A stretch of 64,000 bases of DNA, taken from positions 54,042,123-54,106,122 of the forward strand of contig CM069590.1 in assembly GCA_035771175.1 (NCBI GenBank), in the 5' to 3' direction. Positions 47,978-59,976 of this stretch are shown here, piece by piece. A program made the translations under genes and the position numbers. The DNA comes from Paratinospora sagittata (taxonomy: Eukaryota > Streptophyta > Magnoliopsida > Ranunculales > Menispermaceae). Below the pieces are notes generated by a model. The model saw only the letters and a list, made by a program, of their open reading frames with translations, ran no database searches and was not told the DNA's origin. Each line of letters opens with the position of its first letter. The first letter of the stretch is position 1.

Positions 47978-49380
47978 CTTGAGTTAACTTTTAAGATCAC
48001 TTGAATCTTGTATTGGCCTTTCGACTTAATCTTTGGCGTTGAAACATGCTCAATTTAATCATTAGCACCATGGTTATATTGTTTGTTAACATCAAAACGT
48101 TTAAGAAAATTCTAAGTGAAAAATCACTTAGGTCAATATGTACAACATTAACATCCAAAGAATACGTCACTTTTATATATCATTAGATTGTCTCGAATCA
48201 TGCATTGACACATGATTTAAGACAACTCAATAGTATATAAAGTTAATGTACACTGTCAATATATACTTTAGATTTGCAAAAAAATTGCTCTTAACGAGCT
48301 AAGGTGATATTAATAGAACTTTAAAAATCGAAAAAAATAAGAACTATGGTTCTATACGTAAAACTTTGTTTCTGTTCAAAATACACTAGAAAACAATTCT
48401 CTATTTTTGTCATGCAAACGTGTTTTTGTTGAGTGAAATGCGTTTTTGTGCATTTTTCAGAAATGTCCAAAAATGAGAAAAACGTGTTTTAATGTAAACA
48501 CGTTTCTGTGTATTTTTCAGAAATGCCCAAAAGAAGGAAACGCGTTTCTCTCAAAAGAAATATATTTTTGTATGTATGATTACAGAGAGCATTATTTTGG
48601 ACTTTCTGGAAAAAACACGTTTCTTAACAGGAAATGCGTTTCTGCTTGACTCAGTGAAAATTTCACTCACTCAGTACAAACAAGAAACGCTTTTCTCAAA
48701 GAGGAAACGCGAATTTGCTTTCACATAAACTTAAAACATGTTTTTCTTTGATAATTTTGCGATCAAAATATATTTTCTTGATAAACCAATGTTAAGTACA
48801 ATTGTATGAACTTTACAACATTGCAATTGAAATATTTTTGAGATCAACACATAAATCAAAATCATTTTGTTCAAACAATAAAATTTTAACTTTTATGAAA
48901 ACGATTGACTTATCAAAACAAGTATGGTTTTCAGAATTTTAAAACATATGCATGGCTTTAAAAATAAATGAGTAATATAAAGACAAGAAAGATTACAACC
49001 TAATTCTACTTATACTTGTAAGCTCTCTTCCTTTAGCATCGAGTCAACTCGTCCAAGCTTTTGACTTTGGTTTTGTTTAATCCACTTGAGTTAACTTTTA
49101 AGATCACTTGAATCTTGTATTGGCCTTTCGACTTAATCTTTGGTGGTGAAACATGCTCAATTTAATCATTAGCACCATGGTTATATTGTTTGTTAGTATC
49201 AAAACGTTTAAGAAAATTTTAAGTGAAAAACCACTTAAGTCAACATGTACAACATTAACATCCAAAGAATACGTCACCTTTATATATCATTAGATTATCT
49301 CGAATCATGCATTGATGCATGATTTAAGAAAACTCAATAGTATATAAAGTTAATGTACACTGTCAATATACACTTTAGAT
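47978..49380. repeat. Pair of 296-bp direct repeats (47978-48273 and 49085-49380)
   Basis: Both copies start CTTGAGTTAACTTTTAAGAT and end TACACTTTAGAT or a close variant, in the same orientation and with only scattered substitutions (roughly 95% identical by eye). They enclose about 810 bases that contain a cluster of AAACGCGTTTC-like motifs. They do not have TG...CA ends and I see no clear target duplication, so I do not call them LTRs. Confidence 0.85.
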
Positions 49381-49439
49381 GCCAATTTAGCATTTTTCCT
49401 GTATTTTAAGTATGTAGTCTAGTAGCTCCTTTTCTTTTT

Positions 49440-50440
49440 TAGTATAACATTATAGATTTTGTCTAGAAACAAGCACACATGTACAAAGGGCACAAGCAAG
49501 ATCAATTTTGAAAGAACATGTTGCATATGCCGACCCCAATGACCTACAAAGATATTAAGGCCTTACCTCATTTACTGTCTGTTGGGTGGTCAGCTCGGAT
49601 AATAGCTGACATGGACACTAGAAGAGCTGAGCTGGTGACATAGAAAGCATAAGCCACATGTAGAGGCTGACGAGCTGAGGCGGCAAGGTAAAAATCACGT
49701 TAAATGATAAGACCGCTAGGTGTGCTCAGTCGAATCAGATTTGCCTCGCCAAGTGTGCTCAACCAAGGTGATATTTACAAAACTTCGGAAAAGACGATGA
49801 CATCGTTAGCTCAGCCAAACTCAGCTCGTTGCTAGAAGCTCGGCCTTTAGACGTGCTGATTCATCGTCAACAACTTAGCCTTGAGCCGAGCTGATATGTT
49901 CAAGTAAGACAGAGAAGATAAGAGTCCTTCTTAGCACGTCATATCCCTAGAAATTTGAGGTAGTTGTGCATGTATTAAACACAGAATTCGACATAAAGAC
50001 GAGATAAGACTTCTCCTTCGAGACATATCAAGAAGATAGAGGTCATTTAGGACGGAATGAGATTCGTTCTCCAATACCAACTTGGAACAGATGAGTTCAT
50101 TCAGCTCATCTCGACCAACAACGAAATGACACATGGCACCATACTTATTAGGCAATTAGCCATTACGATAAGAGGACTTCCTCTATAAATAAGACATATC
50201 ACCCTCATCATAAGGTACAAATAACTTTCTACAAGAGTTATTATTATAATCTTGAACAAGCTCTAACTTTGACATCGGAGGATTTTTGGCCGGCACCACA
50301 CCGGTGTTTCTTACGATAGACATATTGCTTTCTCTCTTCTTCTCAGATCAAGCTATTAAACCTTCTCCCAGATACGATCATCTTTTATACGTATTTATCT
50401 ATTTTGTATTGGTCAAATTCTACATTAACCCTGTCTCTTA
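49440..50440 (+). mobile_element. LTR-like segment (probable Ty3/gypsy-type solo LTR or remnant)
   Basis: The segment resembles a plant LTR. It has repeated AGCTGAG/GAGCTGA motifs (49590-49890), a TATA box CTCTATAAATAAG at 50181, and then the leader-like ACATCGGAGGATTTTTGGCCGGCACCACACCGGTG, a sequence type common near LTR ends. Exact ends and a target duplication could not be set, and no coding domain adjoins it. Confidence 0.4.
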
Positions 50441-50744
50441 TAAAATTTGATCCTTGCCTGCAAATGATCAAGTAGAATTGCTATACCACTCAAGCCAATT
50501 GGTTTTGGGCAAGATTACTATAATTTTTAAGTTATTTATCAAAAAAAAATTATTTATAATAATATATAGTTAGATATTCGATGGTGATGTGACTGATGGG
50601 ATGGTGATCGAAGGTCCCATTCCAATTTCATCCCAGCATGTCAACCGCAGATGCAACAAATTGAGAGAGTCTCTTCATCACTTCAAATTTTACCTATTAA
50701 TTACTAGTGCAGCCTTTAATTAATTACCTCGTATAGGTTGTATT

Positions 50745-50957
50745 TGCAGCAATCAATCACAAGTAGTATATATAGCACTGAATTTTGATTGAATGAGATG
50801 AGCATTACAGTGACCTCTTTATATAGAGGGAGCAGAACAATTTAGAACAGTGTAACAACCTGTAACAGAGTAACAGAATCTTGAAAACAATAATAACCAT
50901 CACACTAACAACCCAACTATAACTTAACTATTTACTATAACACTAACTCTCCCCCTC
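50745..50957 (-). mobile_element. Truncated copia: 3' LTR plus polypurine tract
   Basis: On the minus strand a polypurine tract (TTTGAGGGGGAGAG, at about 50947-50960) is followed by TTAGTGTTATAG and an LTR-like sequence with TATA box CTATATAAAGAGG, ending near GATTGATTGCTGCA. This is the organisation of a copia 3' end. The internal coding region is absent, apart from possibly a short untranslated stretch to about 51000. It belongs to a different family from the element at 24.6 kb. Confidence 0.5.
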
Positions 50958-53310
50958 AAATTAACAGTAGGAGAACTTCTCAATCTTATATATAATTATT
51001 ATTTCCCATCTTCATCAGACCTTTTCACAAGTTTTTGTATTTTTCCTCCGTCCCTCTGTGTTAATGATGGCACCATGAATAAATCCACGGAGACGGCAAA
51101 TTTGAAACTTACAAGGGCACAAGAATGATGACACCGTGAATAAATCCATGTAGACGAGATTGTAAAGTAAAATGCTAAAGTAATTATAATGGCAAAATAT
51201 GAATAATTTGAATTTAAAAATATTTCTATGTTAAACCTTATTAAACCTTTATTTACAAATTATACATTTTAGGTTAACCAATTTATAACATAGTATATAT
51301 AAAAGCTTTATTATTCTACAGGTACTATGTTTAAATCTTTCAACAAGTGTTTACTCATGTTCAAACCTTCTAACAAATATTTGTTTGTTTCTCTCATTTT
51401 TATAATTATGTATTTTTTTTCTATTATAAATTTAGTATACATGTCATTATGTACGCTCAAGATAATGTTAGTTTTTATGTTCACTTGATGTATATTATTG
51501 GACCCTTACCTATAAACTATAATTTTTAGGTCAAACAGTTGCTAACAAGAAATAGAAATTAATTAACATTTTAAATAAAACATAATATAAATTTTAGAGA
51601 CAATTTTAGGCATGCACAAAAGGTTTTACTGGTCAATTGTCTAGTTATTCTTTTTGTATTAATATATACACAACTATTTATTTACATAATGTAGTGTACA
51701 TATATAATACATGTACTTACTCTATTGTACTCAAATATAGTATACATAGCATATAATATTATATGTCTAATTAAGTTTTTACAAATGTCTTTCTACATAT
51801 TTTTAACACAATTATTAATTGTGGGATATAGCTAACCAATATTGGGTTGTATCAGTAGTTATGAGTAAGCTTCTCCAATTCTAAGGTAAAGAATTTGAAT
51901 CAAGACCACTAATATTAATCAACATCCGCCGACCTCAAAAAAATAAAAAAACAAAAGAAATTGTGGCACGTAGCTAGCTAGCTTTATCAATTGTTGTGCC
52001 CTCCTCGCCACTCATCAATAGTTTTAAAATTAGTAACATATGGACCCATGAAACATCTCATGTTGGGTCTCACATCAATCTATATATATAAATATATATA
52101 TAGTTAGTGCGAAATGACATATGAGCTTGACATCGATCACTACTCTTCCTTGCATTTAATCAAAAGACCCTAATGATGAAAAAACAAGTGATCATAATTT
52201 CAGTTCGTACACTTTGTTTGTTTCTTTTCAGTTTTGTCTTGTTAAGATTACTATTCGAGGCATTTTGTGGGTAATAATAAGAAGAGCGTAAAAATGATTC
52301 AAATTTAAATTTATATCTAAGCTGATGTGGTAATACACTATACCATCATATCATAAGAAAAAAAAAGAAAAGAAAAATATCTTTTACTCACCGTATACCA
52401 TATCAATATTAATATAATTTTTGGGTCGTAAAAATATTTCTTTATTATAATGTTCTTAATTATTTTTTAATGGAGGAGAATTACCATCACACCTAAAAGA
52501 AATGTGTTCATTAACAAATGATTCTTTTGAAAGTTAACGTTTAAGGAGAGCTTTTTGATTTATACAAATAATTTTTTTGCATAAATATTATTTTCATAGT
52601 ATAATGAAAGGGTGAAGATATGAAAGTAAGAAAATAATTAATAAGTACTTGCAAATTAGCAGTGATATTGTTGAGTATTAAAAAAAATACTAAGATTAAT
52701 TTAAGTAGAATGATTAATAAGGCTAGCTATAAGCTCAAAACCTAATGTAAAAATAATGGTTTTTTTCTAAAGATATACACGAGCCAGCAATTTTGTCACA
52801 AGGTAAAACGATGGGATAAACAAAGATTTGAACTGATATACTGAGAATCATATCAGGCAAAAATGTTAGATATTCTTTCAACAACAAATCAATAAAATTG
52901 CAATCGGTGATCTTTACAAGAAATAAATTCGATATAATAGCAGTTTGACAAAGAAAAGAGAATAAAATATTAACAGAGAGAAAAGAGACTCAAAATTGCA
53001 AAAATAGGAAGTTGTCGCATATCCAAATGAGGACCAAACCTATATAAATTCTTCTAATAATTAATTTATAATGTTTTATATAAGTTGTGGTGGTATGCCA
53101 ACATGTATTGGTCAAGGCGCTTCCAGCATCTAATAATCTTTGCCTCGCATATCTAAAAGACTAAGACAGTATCTTCTAAGGATTGAAAATTTAGATCTTG
53201 ATTTAGTGTTCAAAATTACGGATGATTAATTTGACATCAATCTGCACCCCACATCTAATCACCTTATCTCTTGTCATCTTTGTCCTCCAAAATTTGGTGG
53301 CCCCACAGCA
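50958..53310. other. AT-rich intergenic DNA, no gene seen
   Basis: About 2.3 kb without a supported exon. Two similar units ATGATG(G/A)CACC(A/G)TGAATAAATCCA occur at 51064-51095 and 51126-51157. The rest is AT-rich low-complexity sequence. Confidence 0.5.
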
Positions 53311-53537
53311 TCTCGTATCCATCCAAATCCGGTGGTTAGATTTTTAACCCTTTTTGTTTTTTTTTTTTTAGATATTTATGTTGACTAATCTGCATTCAAG
53401 CACTAAAATGACATTAGGTAGCTCTTTGTAACTGGGCGCAACTAAAATGAGCACAAAATTTAATTCTGAAACCTTCATTCCTTATTTACCTTTAGCATAG
53501 ACATTGACCATTTATACTGGACCACGTTATATTATAT

Positions 53538-53585
<48 letters not shown>

Positions 53586-54460
53586 GTGCATATTTATAAC
53601 TCTGAATAATGATTATATTTTGATATCTTTATACATAAATGCATATACTGAAGGCGAACGATGAGATTAGTTTAAGTAGCTTACATTTAAAAAATGTTAT
53701 GATAATTTTTAAAGTAACTATTAACATGACTTTCGTCATACAAATTTATTAAAAGAAAATATAACCTTTAATAGAAGGTAAGAAAAAAAATAATGTTTGA
53801 TTAATATACTTTTCAAATACAATTTGTTGGCATTATCCCTGAGAGTTGTTTGAATTACCACGAATCACGTGTTAAAGTGTAATCGAAGATAATCCAACAA
53901 CTCTCAAAGGTAATGTAAGCAATATGTGTTTAAAAAGGGTGGGGTGCATTTTTCTATCTTTCCAAAAAAAAAAAAAAAAAGCATTTTCTTAAAAAATTAG
54001 TCATCTAACTAATCTCGTGTCCATCCAAATCCGGTGGTTAGATTTTTAACCCTTTTTTTTTTTTTTTTTTTTCGAGCGAGACTAATCTGCATTCAAGCAT
54101 TACAATGACATTGGTTAACTCTTTCTAGGTGGGCGCGACTAAGATGAGCACAAGTTTTTATCTTGAGACCTTCATCCCTTATTTACCTTTAGCATAGACA
54201 TTGACCATTTATACTAGACCGCATTAGGTAATTGATTTTTAATTTTTAATCTTGAGCACCCCTTAAAGAACTACAATCCATGCTTATTTACTCTATATAT
54301 CATTTATATATATATATATTAGTTAAAGTGTAATCGAAGACAATCCAACAACTCTCATAGGTAATGTAAACAATATGTGTTTAAAAATAGTGCATTTTTC
54401 TATCTTTCCAAAAAAAAAAAAAAAAAAAGCAGTTTCTTAAAAAATTAGTCATCTAACTAA
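53311..54460. repeat. Tandem duplication, two abutting units (53311-54012, 54013-54460)
   Basis: Each unit begins TCTCGT(A/G)TCCATCCAAATCC and ends AAATTAGTCATCTAACTAA. The second starts on the base after the first ends. The first unit is about 250 bp longer because of an AT microsatellite (about 53530-53580) and neighbouring sequence. Both carry a poly(T) tract after AACCC and a poly(A) tract before GCA(T/G)TTTCTTAAAA. No coding content. Confidence 0.9.
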
Positions 54461-54708
54461 ACCAATAAATTAGAATGAAAAATGTTATTCATCCGCATGA
54501 CCAGTGCATTAAGTACATTAGATGTTTTTAAATCGTCCATAAATACATCATTTATTTTTATATCACACGTCAATACATAATTTGAGAATATTTAGCATAT
54601 TACTACACATACTTGATACTACACAAGTATGAAAGGATATATACTTATCATTTTCCATTTAGAATTGAGAGCATAGATGCTATAAATCTGCAAATTGAGA
54701 TAAGAAGA

Positions 54709-55850
54709 TTTTGTTGATGCTAATGGAAATTGGCAGTTGGAGCAGCTTAGTTCTCTTTTGCCTCCTGATCTTGTTGCGTGTATCAGAGCAATTCCAATTT
54801 CTTATTGTAACCTTGAAGATTGCCTCATTTGGTCTGCTACAGCTAATGTGGAATCTTCTTCACGTGGGAATCAGTGTGGTTGATTATCCACAACAGTTTA
54901 CTCACTAATCACATGCGGTTTCGAAGGAGTTTGGTGGTTGATCCTATATGTACTCGTTGCTTAAACTGTCCTGAAACTATCTCCCATGTGCTAAGAGAGT
55001 GTAAAGTTGCAGCTGATTTTTGGAGAATATATCAATACCCCTGCATTTACAACCACCTTTCTTCAGCATGGATATTTCTACCTGGATTTTCAGTCATGCT
55101 ACTTTCCACCCAGGTCATGGTATTTCTAAAGAATGTGAACTTTGTTCTTCATTGCAGCTCTGTGGTGTCTTTCTTTGGACTTCTCGTAATAAGGAAATTT
55201 TTGAGGGAGTATCGGTTACTCTTCTGGGTTTGCAACGGCAAGTGCAACCACTTGCCTCAAATCTGATTTCAGCATTTCTGCCGGATAGTAATGAGTTTCA
55301 TTTGCGTTGCCCAAAGTTAGTGGACTTTTCCTCCAAATGATTGGATTAAATTAAATACGGTCGGAGCTGCCAAAGGAAATCCAGGGAAAACTAGCATTGG
55401 AGGGCTTCTTCGTACCAGTTCAGGCAAGTGGATAATAGGTTTATGTGGTTTTCTTGGCTACTCGACTAATATGGTGGCTGAACTTTGGGCAATTCGAAAG
55501 GGTTTGAAGTTGGCTTGGGAGCTACATGTGGATAAACTCATTATAGAATCTGACTCCTTATCTGCCGTTCAGTTGCTCGAAGGATCTTTACCTGATCAGC
55601 ACCCTTTATATGTTCTACTTTATGACTGTCGGTCTCTTCTACAACGGAGCTGGACTTGCAAAATTTCTCATACTCTCCGGGAGGATAACTATTGTGCCGA
55701 TTTCTTAGCTAACATGGGATCATTGCAGACTACTAGTTTAGTTTATCTTGATACTCCTCCTTCTGGATTATGTAACCTTCTCTTAGCTGATGCTACTAGT
55801 GTTTCCTTTGTAAGACCTTAATGGTCTGTCATTCTATTGAATAAAAAAAA
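54709..55850 (+). mobile_element. 5'-truncated LINE with zinc-knuckle RT tail and RNase H
   Basis: The 1142-bp insertion is the 3' end of a plant L1-type retrotransposon. It opens with DANGNWQLEQLSSLLP, continues with the RT zinc-binding segment CTRCLNCPETISHVLRECK (55.0 kb, another frame), then WTSRNKEIFEGV, and an RNase H domain at about 55340-55820 with GGLLRTSSGKWIIG, AELWAIRKGLKLAW, ESDSLSAVQLL and HTLREDNYCADFLANMGS. It ends in GAATAAAAAAAA. Identical 12-bp copies of GAGATAAGAAGA flank it (54697-54708 and 55851-55862). At least two frameshifts are present, and the first RNase H catalytic Asp is replaced by Val (LNTVGA). Confidence 0.92.
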
Positions 55851-56234
55851 GAGATAAGAAGAGGTGGCTGGAAAATTATGATGATACAAGAGAAAAGAAA
55901 AGAAAAAGATAGGCAAAATCTACATTTTATGAATAATATGAAAATATTTACATGGCTAATTGGAGTTGTTACACGCTGCTGGGTCAAAACTCAACCCAGG
56001 AAAATCGACCCAGAAAGAACGCTGTTACATGCTCTGTTTCCTTCACCATAACATTTCCCTAATAAATATATCCAATTTTATTTCAGAATTATTTTCCAGA
56101 TTTCTTAACCCTTCTAATTTCTTTGTACAAATATTTCTAAACTAATTAATTAATTAATTTCTCTACTCCGTTCTCTTTTTTCCATTAAATTAAATTATAT
56201 TATATTATATTATCTCCCACTCCCTTCATTAATG

Positions 56235-58804
56235 TCACCAGGAAAAAGCATGGGAAGCAGTGAAAGAAGGTTGAAAAATCCTCTGCCCAATAGCCAAAAC
56301 ATGGTTGGGATCAAACTCTATTTTCTTCTTAAGAAACATCTCCCATTTTTCACCAAAATGGCTTTTCCACTGCTCCTGGGTGCTATAATTCGGTAAATAC
56401 TGCTTCACTTCAATCCCAGCCTCCTGGCAAAATCTAAGAATCCGACGGTTCTGATTTCTCAAGTAGTTCAAGCTATGTGACTCTTCCCCATTGTCTAGAG
56501 CCGATCTCAGCAACGCTACAAGATAGAATATATCCTCGTCTGGTGTAACAACCGAGCTGTTTTGGGCCCACCTGCATCAGAACAGAAACACCCATTTTTT
56601 GGATTTTATTTCCGTAGCAGTTGGAAGTATAAGAAGAAGAAGAAGAAGAAGAAAGCTCTGTACCCAACCTCACGTGGGTCCTTTTATATTACTACATTCC
56701 ATTCCAAAAAAATTAAAAATTTCTTGTCTTCAAAAGAACTGGCAAACCCACGTATCTATAATTTAACTTTAAAAAGTTAGATGCATGTTGATCCTCAGAA
56801 TATGAGAAATAAAATAATTTATATACATATAAGATGAGGTGCCAAAATAGCAGATTATATTCTCTCTTTTATCCCTTCTTTTTATATAATTCTTTTTTTT
56901 TAAAAGATATAAGATAAGGAATGTCTGTCTTACTTGTTTTTGTTCATTGGGTATATGAGAATGGGTCCACTGGTCTTGTTCTTAACCAACATGCGCTTGA
57001 AGATGCCTTCATTGAATTCAGCAATTCGGGACTTTGGGACAAATAGGTTGAGCCATGGGTGCGGAACTTCCCAAAGACCCTTGGCTCGGAGCTTCAACTC
57101 GGCCTTGTGAACCCGGTCCAAGAAATCTATGTATGTGACATCTGTTGTGAACATTGAAGATGGAATAAAATCTAGCTTTTTCAACAGAGCTTCCACCTCC
57201 TGCAATGTAATTTAATTAGTTTTGTCAAACAAATCAATCAAATAATAATAATAATAAAAAAGCATCCAATATTAATTAAGGAAACAAATAAATTAGTTAA
57301 ATTGTCGAAAAGGGTACCTGATCGACGGTATCGGAGGTTGATTCGTCGTAGTTTTTTGTGATCTCGAGGCAGTAGAGGACACTTGAATTAGAACCAGAAG
57401 TAAGAGAAGTAAGATTAACGGGGTTACGAGGAGAGAAAAAGGAGGATCTCCAGTTATTGATGAGCCCTTCATCGACAATGATAAAACCTTCAACATAGTC
57501 AAATCTCTCACTTGCAGGAGCTCCATGCAGAGAGATTAAGTACTCTTGGTCTTCAGTGAAAGCCGAGAAATTAGAGTACAATACACGAATCCATTTCACC
57601 TAAGACATCATGCACAACCCAACAAGACCAGATTAAGCTAATTAATTATATTTATAATCAACATATATAATTAAAAACGACTACATCAACGCCAGCTTTT
57701 TGAACAGCTTGGATGAAAGCTTCTTCAAATGGGCCCAACCCCCTTATATATATAACTGAGTTCCACCACTTCATGCATGCTTGCTTTTTAGGTTTATTAG
57801 CACTTAAAATTTATTTTTATTTTTATTATTTTTGAGAAAGAAAAAAAAAAAAGGGAATATATATGTCCCGCTAAAGGGAAACCAACCAAAACACAACTAT
57901 TCCAAAAAAAAACAGAGCATTAGCATTAAATTAATCACCCTTTGAGGAGCTGGTTCTAGGGCAATTCTAGCCCTTGTTATGATCCCAAATTGGCCTAAAC
58001 CACCAAGAACACCGTGGAAAAGCTCTGGGTTTTCTTCTCTCGAACAAGTCAACAGCTCTCCCTTCCCTGCAACACAAATAACATCACTATCAGTGGAAAC
58101 TTCATTTTTTTTAAAAAAGAGAGAAAAAATGGAATAAGCAATGCAAGATGAAAGAAGCTAAGTCGTAGTTGACCTGTAACAACATCGAGCTCGTACACAT
58201 TGCTGATCTGAGGACCATGATTGAAAGCTTGGCCACTAATCCCAGCGTTGGAAAGAGTTCCACCAACCGAGAGATACAAGTAGTCGGTCCACGACTTTGG
58301 CGCCAGCCCTCGCTCCAATGTCCACTTCAACACGTCTATCCAGAGTTCTCCACCCCAAACGTCCACGTAATATTGAGTAATATAACCATCACTACTACTA
58401 CCCTCCTCTCCAGATGTTACCGAACCCAGAACCGGCTCGTAATTTCGCGCTCTAAGGTCGCACCCTTTCGGTCCACTCATATCGATCACGACCCCATTGC
58501 TCACTTGAGCCTGACCATTGATCGAGTGCCCGTGCCCTCTAGCCGAGACGCTGAACCCACCACCAGAAGCGGCACGAACCAAGCTGACCACGTCGTCCGC
58601 CGAAGCCGGGTGCAACACGGCTAGTGGCTTGACTTGACTCATTCCACCGAAATCAACCGATGCCGCCTGGACGTCGGCGCCGTCGACGCTGATTTGACCG
58701 TCGATGCTCAGCCGGAGGAGGTCGAACGGGTCCATCGTTAATCCCACGGTGGAGATTAAATGATAGATTACAAACGTGATTAGTAGTACCTTTGATGAAG
58801 CCAT
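56235..58804 (-). CDS. CKX: Cytokinin dehydrogenase (cytokinin oxidase)
   Basis: This FAD enzyme cleaves the side chain of isoprenoid cytokinins and so inactivates them. Minus-strand exons: 58804-58174, 58066-57939, 57599-57318, 57199-56934, 56571-56235; 1644 nt, 547 aa, the normal CKX length and five-exon plan. The first 22 residues ([20 protein letters not shown]) form a signal peptide, implying the secretory route. The FAD-binding domain has [16 protein letters not shown] with covalent FAD His93, then [37 protein letters not shown] and [18 protein letters not shown]. The substrate-binding half includes [33 protein letters not shown] and [20 protein letters not shown]. The C-terminus is [11 protein letters not shown] plus ten or so residues. 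I cannot assign the paralogue number with certainty. Upstream lies a cluster of ACGTG motifs. Confidence 0.94.
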
Positions 58805-59565
58805 TGTGTGTGTATGGACGTACGTATGTGTTGTGGATTGGATCGGTATTAGTTTGGTTTGATTTGGATTTTGGGTTGTTGGGTCGGGGGTATTTATAGT
58901 GAGGAATGGAGGGTCGCGGAAGAAGTGCGGAGGATAGTTAAACTACGCACCCGGGTGGAACAAAATCTTTGTGTGCAGCGGTGGTGGCAGTGGCAGTGCT
59001 GCGTGGGGAGTCGTGGAGCTAACATAAGCCTGGATGGATGGATTGCGCTTTTAAAGATTTTCTACTCCACATGCACAGATTCTCTCCTTATTTATTTTTA
59101 TTTTTTAATTTGTTTATGGTTTTTCTGTGAACGGCGGGAGGGAAGCTCCGTTATCCGTTGTGTAGAAATTAATAAGGGGTTGACGGGGGGTCTCGTGGTT
59201 TTAAAGAGACAAAAAGAAAGAGAGAAGAGAACCGGAAGGAGAGTGAGACTGCGTAGAAAGATGAGATGGAAATGGTGGAGTCGACCATGGGAAACACGTG
59301 TGCAGGGCGAGTCAGGTGGGCCCGGGGGTGGATACGGCGTATCTGTGTGGGGACGTGAGCACGGTTAACGTTCACGTGAGGATGCAGGAAGCGACGACGT
59401 TAAGTTGCGTGTGGGCCCACCACCCCTATGATGACTCATCCTCGGCTAATCTTATTTACCGTGTAAAATTTACCCATCACTTGTGATACGCAACAAGAGG
59501 AGAACGAGATAATTATCCGACACGTGGCAGAAGGAAGGGAACGTAATACGTGTCTTTTGTCGTAG
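58805..59565. promoter_or_regulatory. CKX upstream region with four ACGTG motifs
   Basis: CACGTG occurs at 59295-59300, 59373-59378 and 59521-59526, with TACGTGTC at 59547-59554; all lie about 490-750 bases before the CKX start codon. ACACGTGGC and TACGTGTC are classical ABRE forms, and CACGTG is also a bHLH/bZIP G-box. The region is distinctly GC-richer than the rest of the 3' third of the window. Response to abscisic acid or light is inferred from motifs only. Confidence 0.4.
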
Positions 59566-59976
59566 AGGTATCCTCCTAACCCTTTTGAGGGGGAGATTAG
59601 TCGGGAGTCGAGGACTTTGATCGAATTGTTTGAATTGGGGAAGGAACCGGTCGTACGGGAATATGGTACAACAGAGGGGTTTCAGCGGGGTATAGGACAT
59701 TCTTCCAAAGCAATGGCTATGGATATGATTACTAGGTGTGAGGGGACCAATGAGAGCCTTCCACATATAAACGACAAATGCCTTCGTGTGAGTTGTCAAA
59801 CGAATGTGGTATATGAGCTGTTCCTCAGTTATAATCCCATTTTGCACACAATAAAATCCCTGGTAAAACGCAAAGAGCTGATCTATGTATCTTCTTCAAC
59901 TACTTACTCATACAGTCAAAACTGTACATCAAAAGAATTTGTAATATACAATATAATATATCTATCTATTGATTGA
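59566..59976 (+). other. Unassigned open frame upstream of CKX
   Basis: A frame of about 137 codons is open from 59566. Its central part (LIELFELGKEPVVREYGTTE, then GHSSKAMAMDMITRCEGTNE) has a protein-like composition, but it has no ATG near its start and its end becomes AT-driven. I do not recognise it. It could be an exon of a + strand gene whose other exons are not evident, or chance. Confidence 0.2.

Noticed and set aside
47978..49380. Complete LTR retrotransposon made of the two 296-bp repeats
   Set aside because: No TG...CA ends, PBS, PPT or target duplication could be found, so only a direct-repeat pair is reported.
58859..59368. 169-codon + strand frame in the CKX promoter
   Set aside because: Trp/Arg/Gly-rich composition follows from G-rich promoter DNA; antisense to no exon and without recognisable domain.
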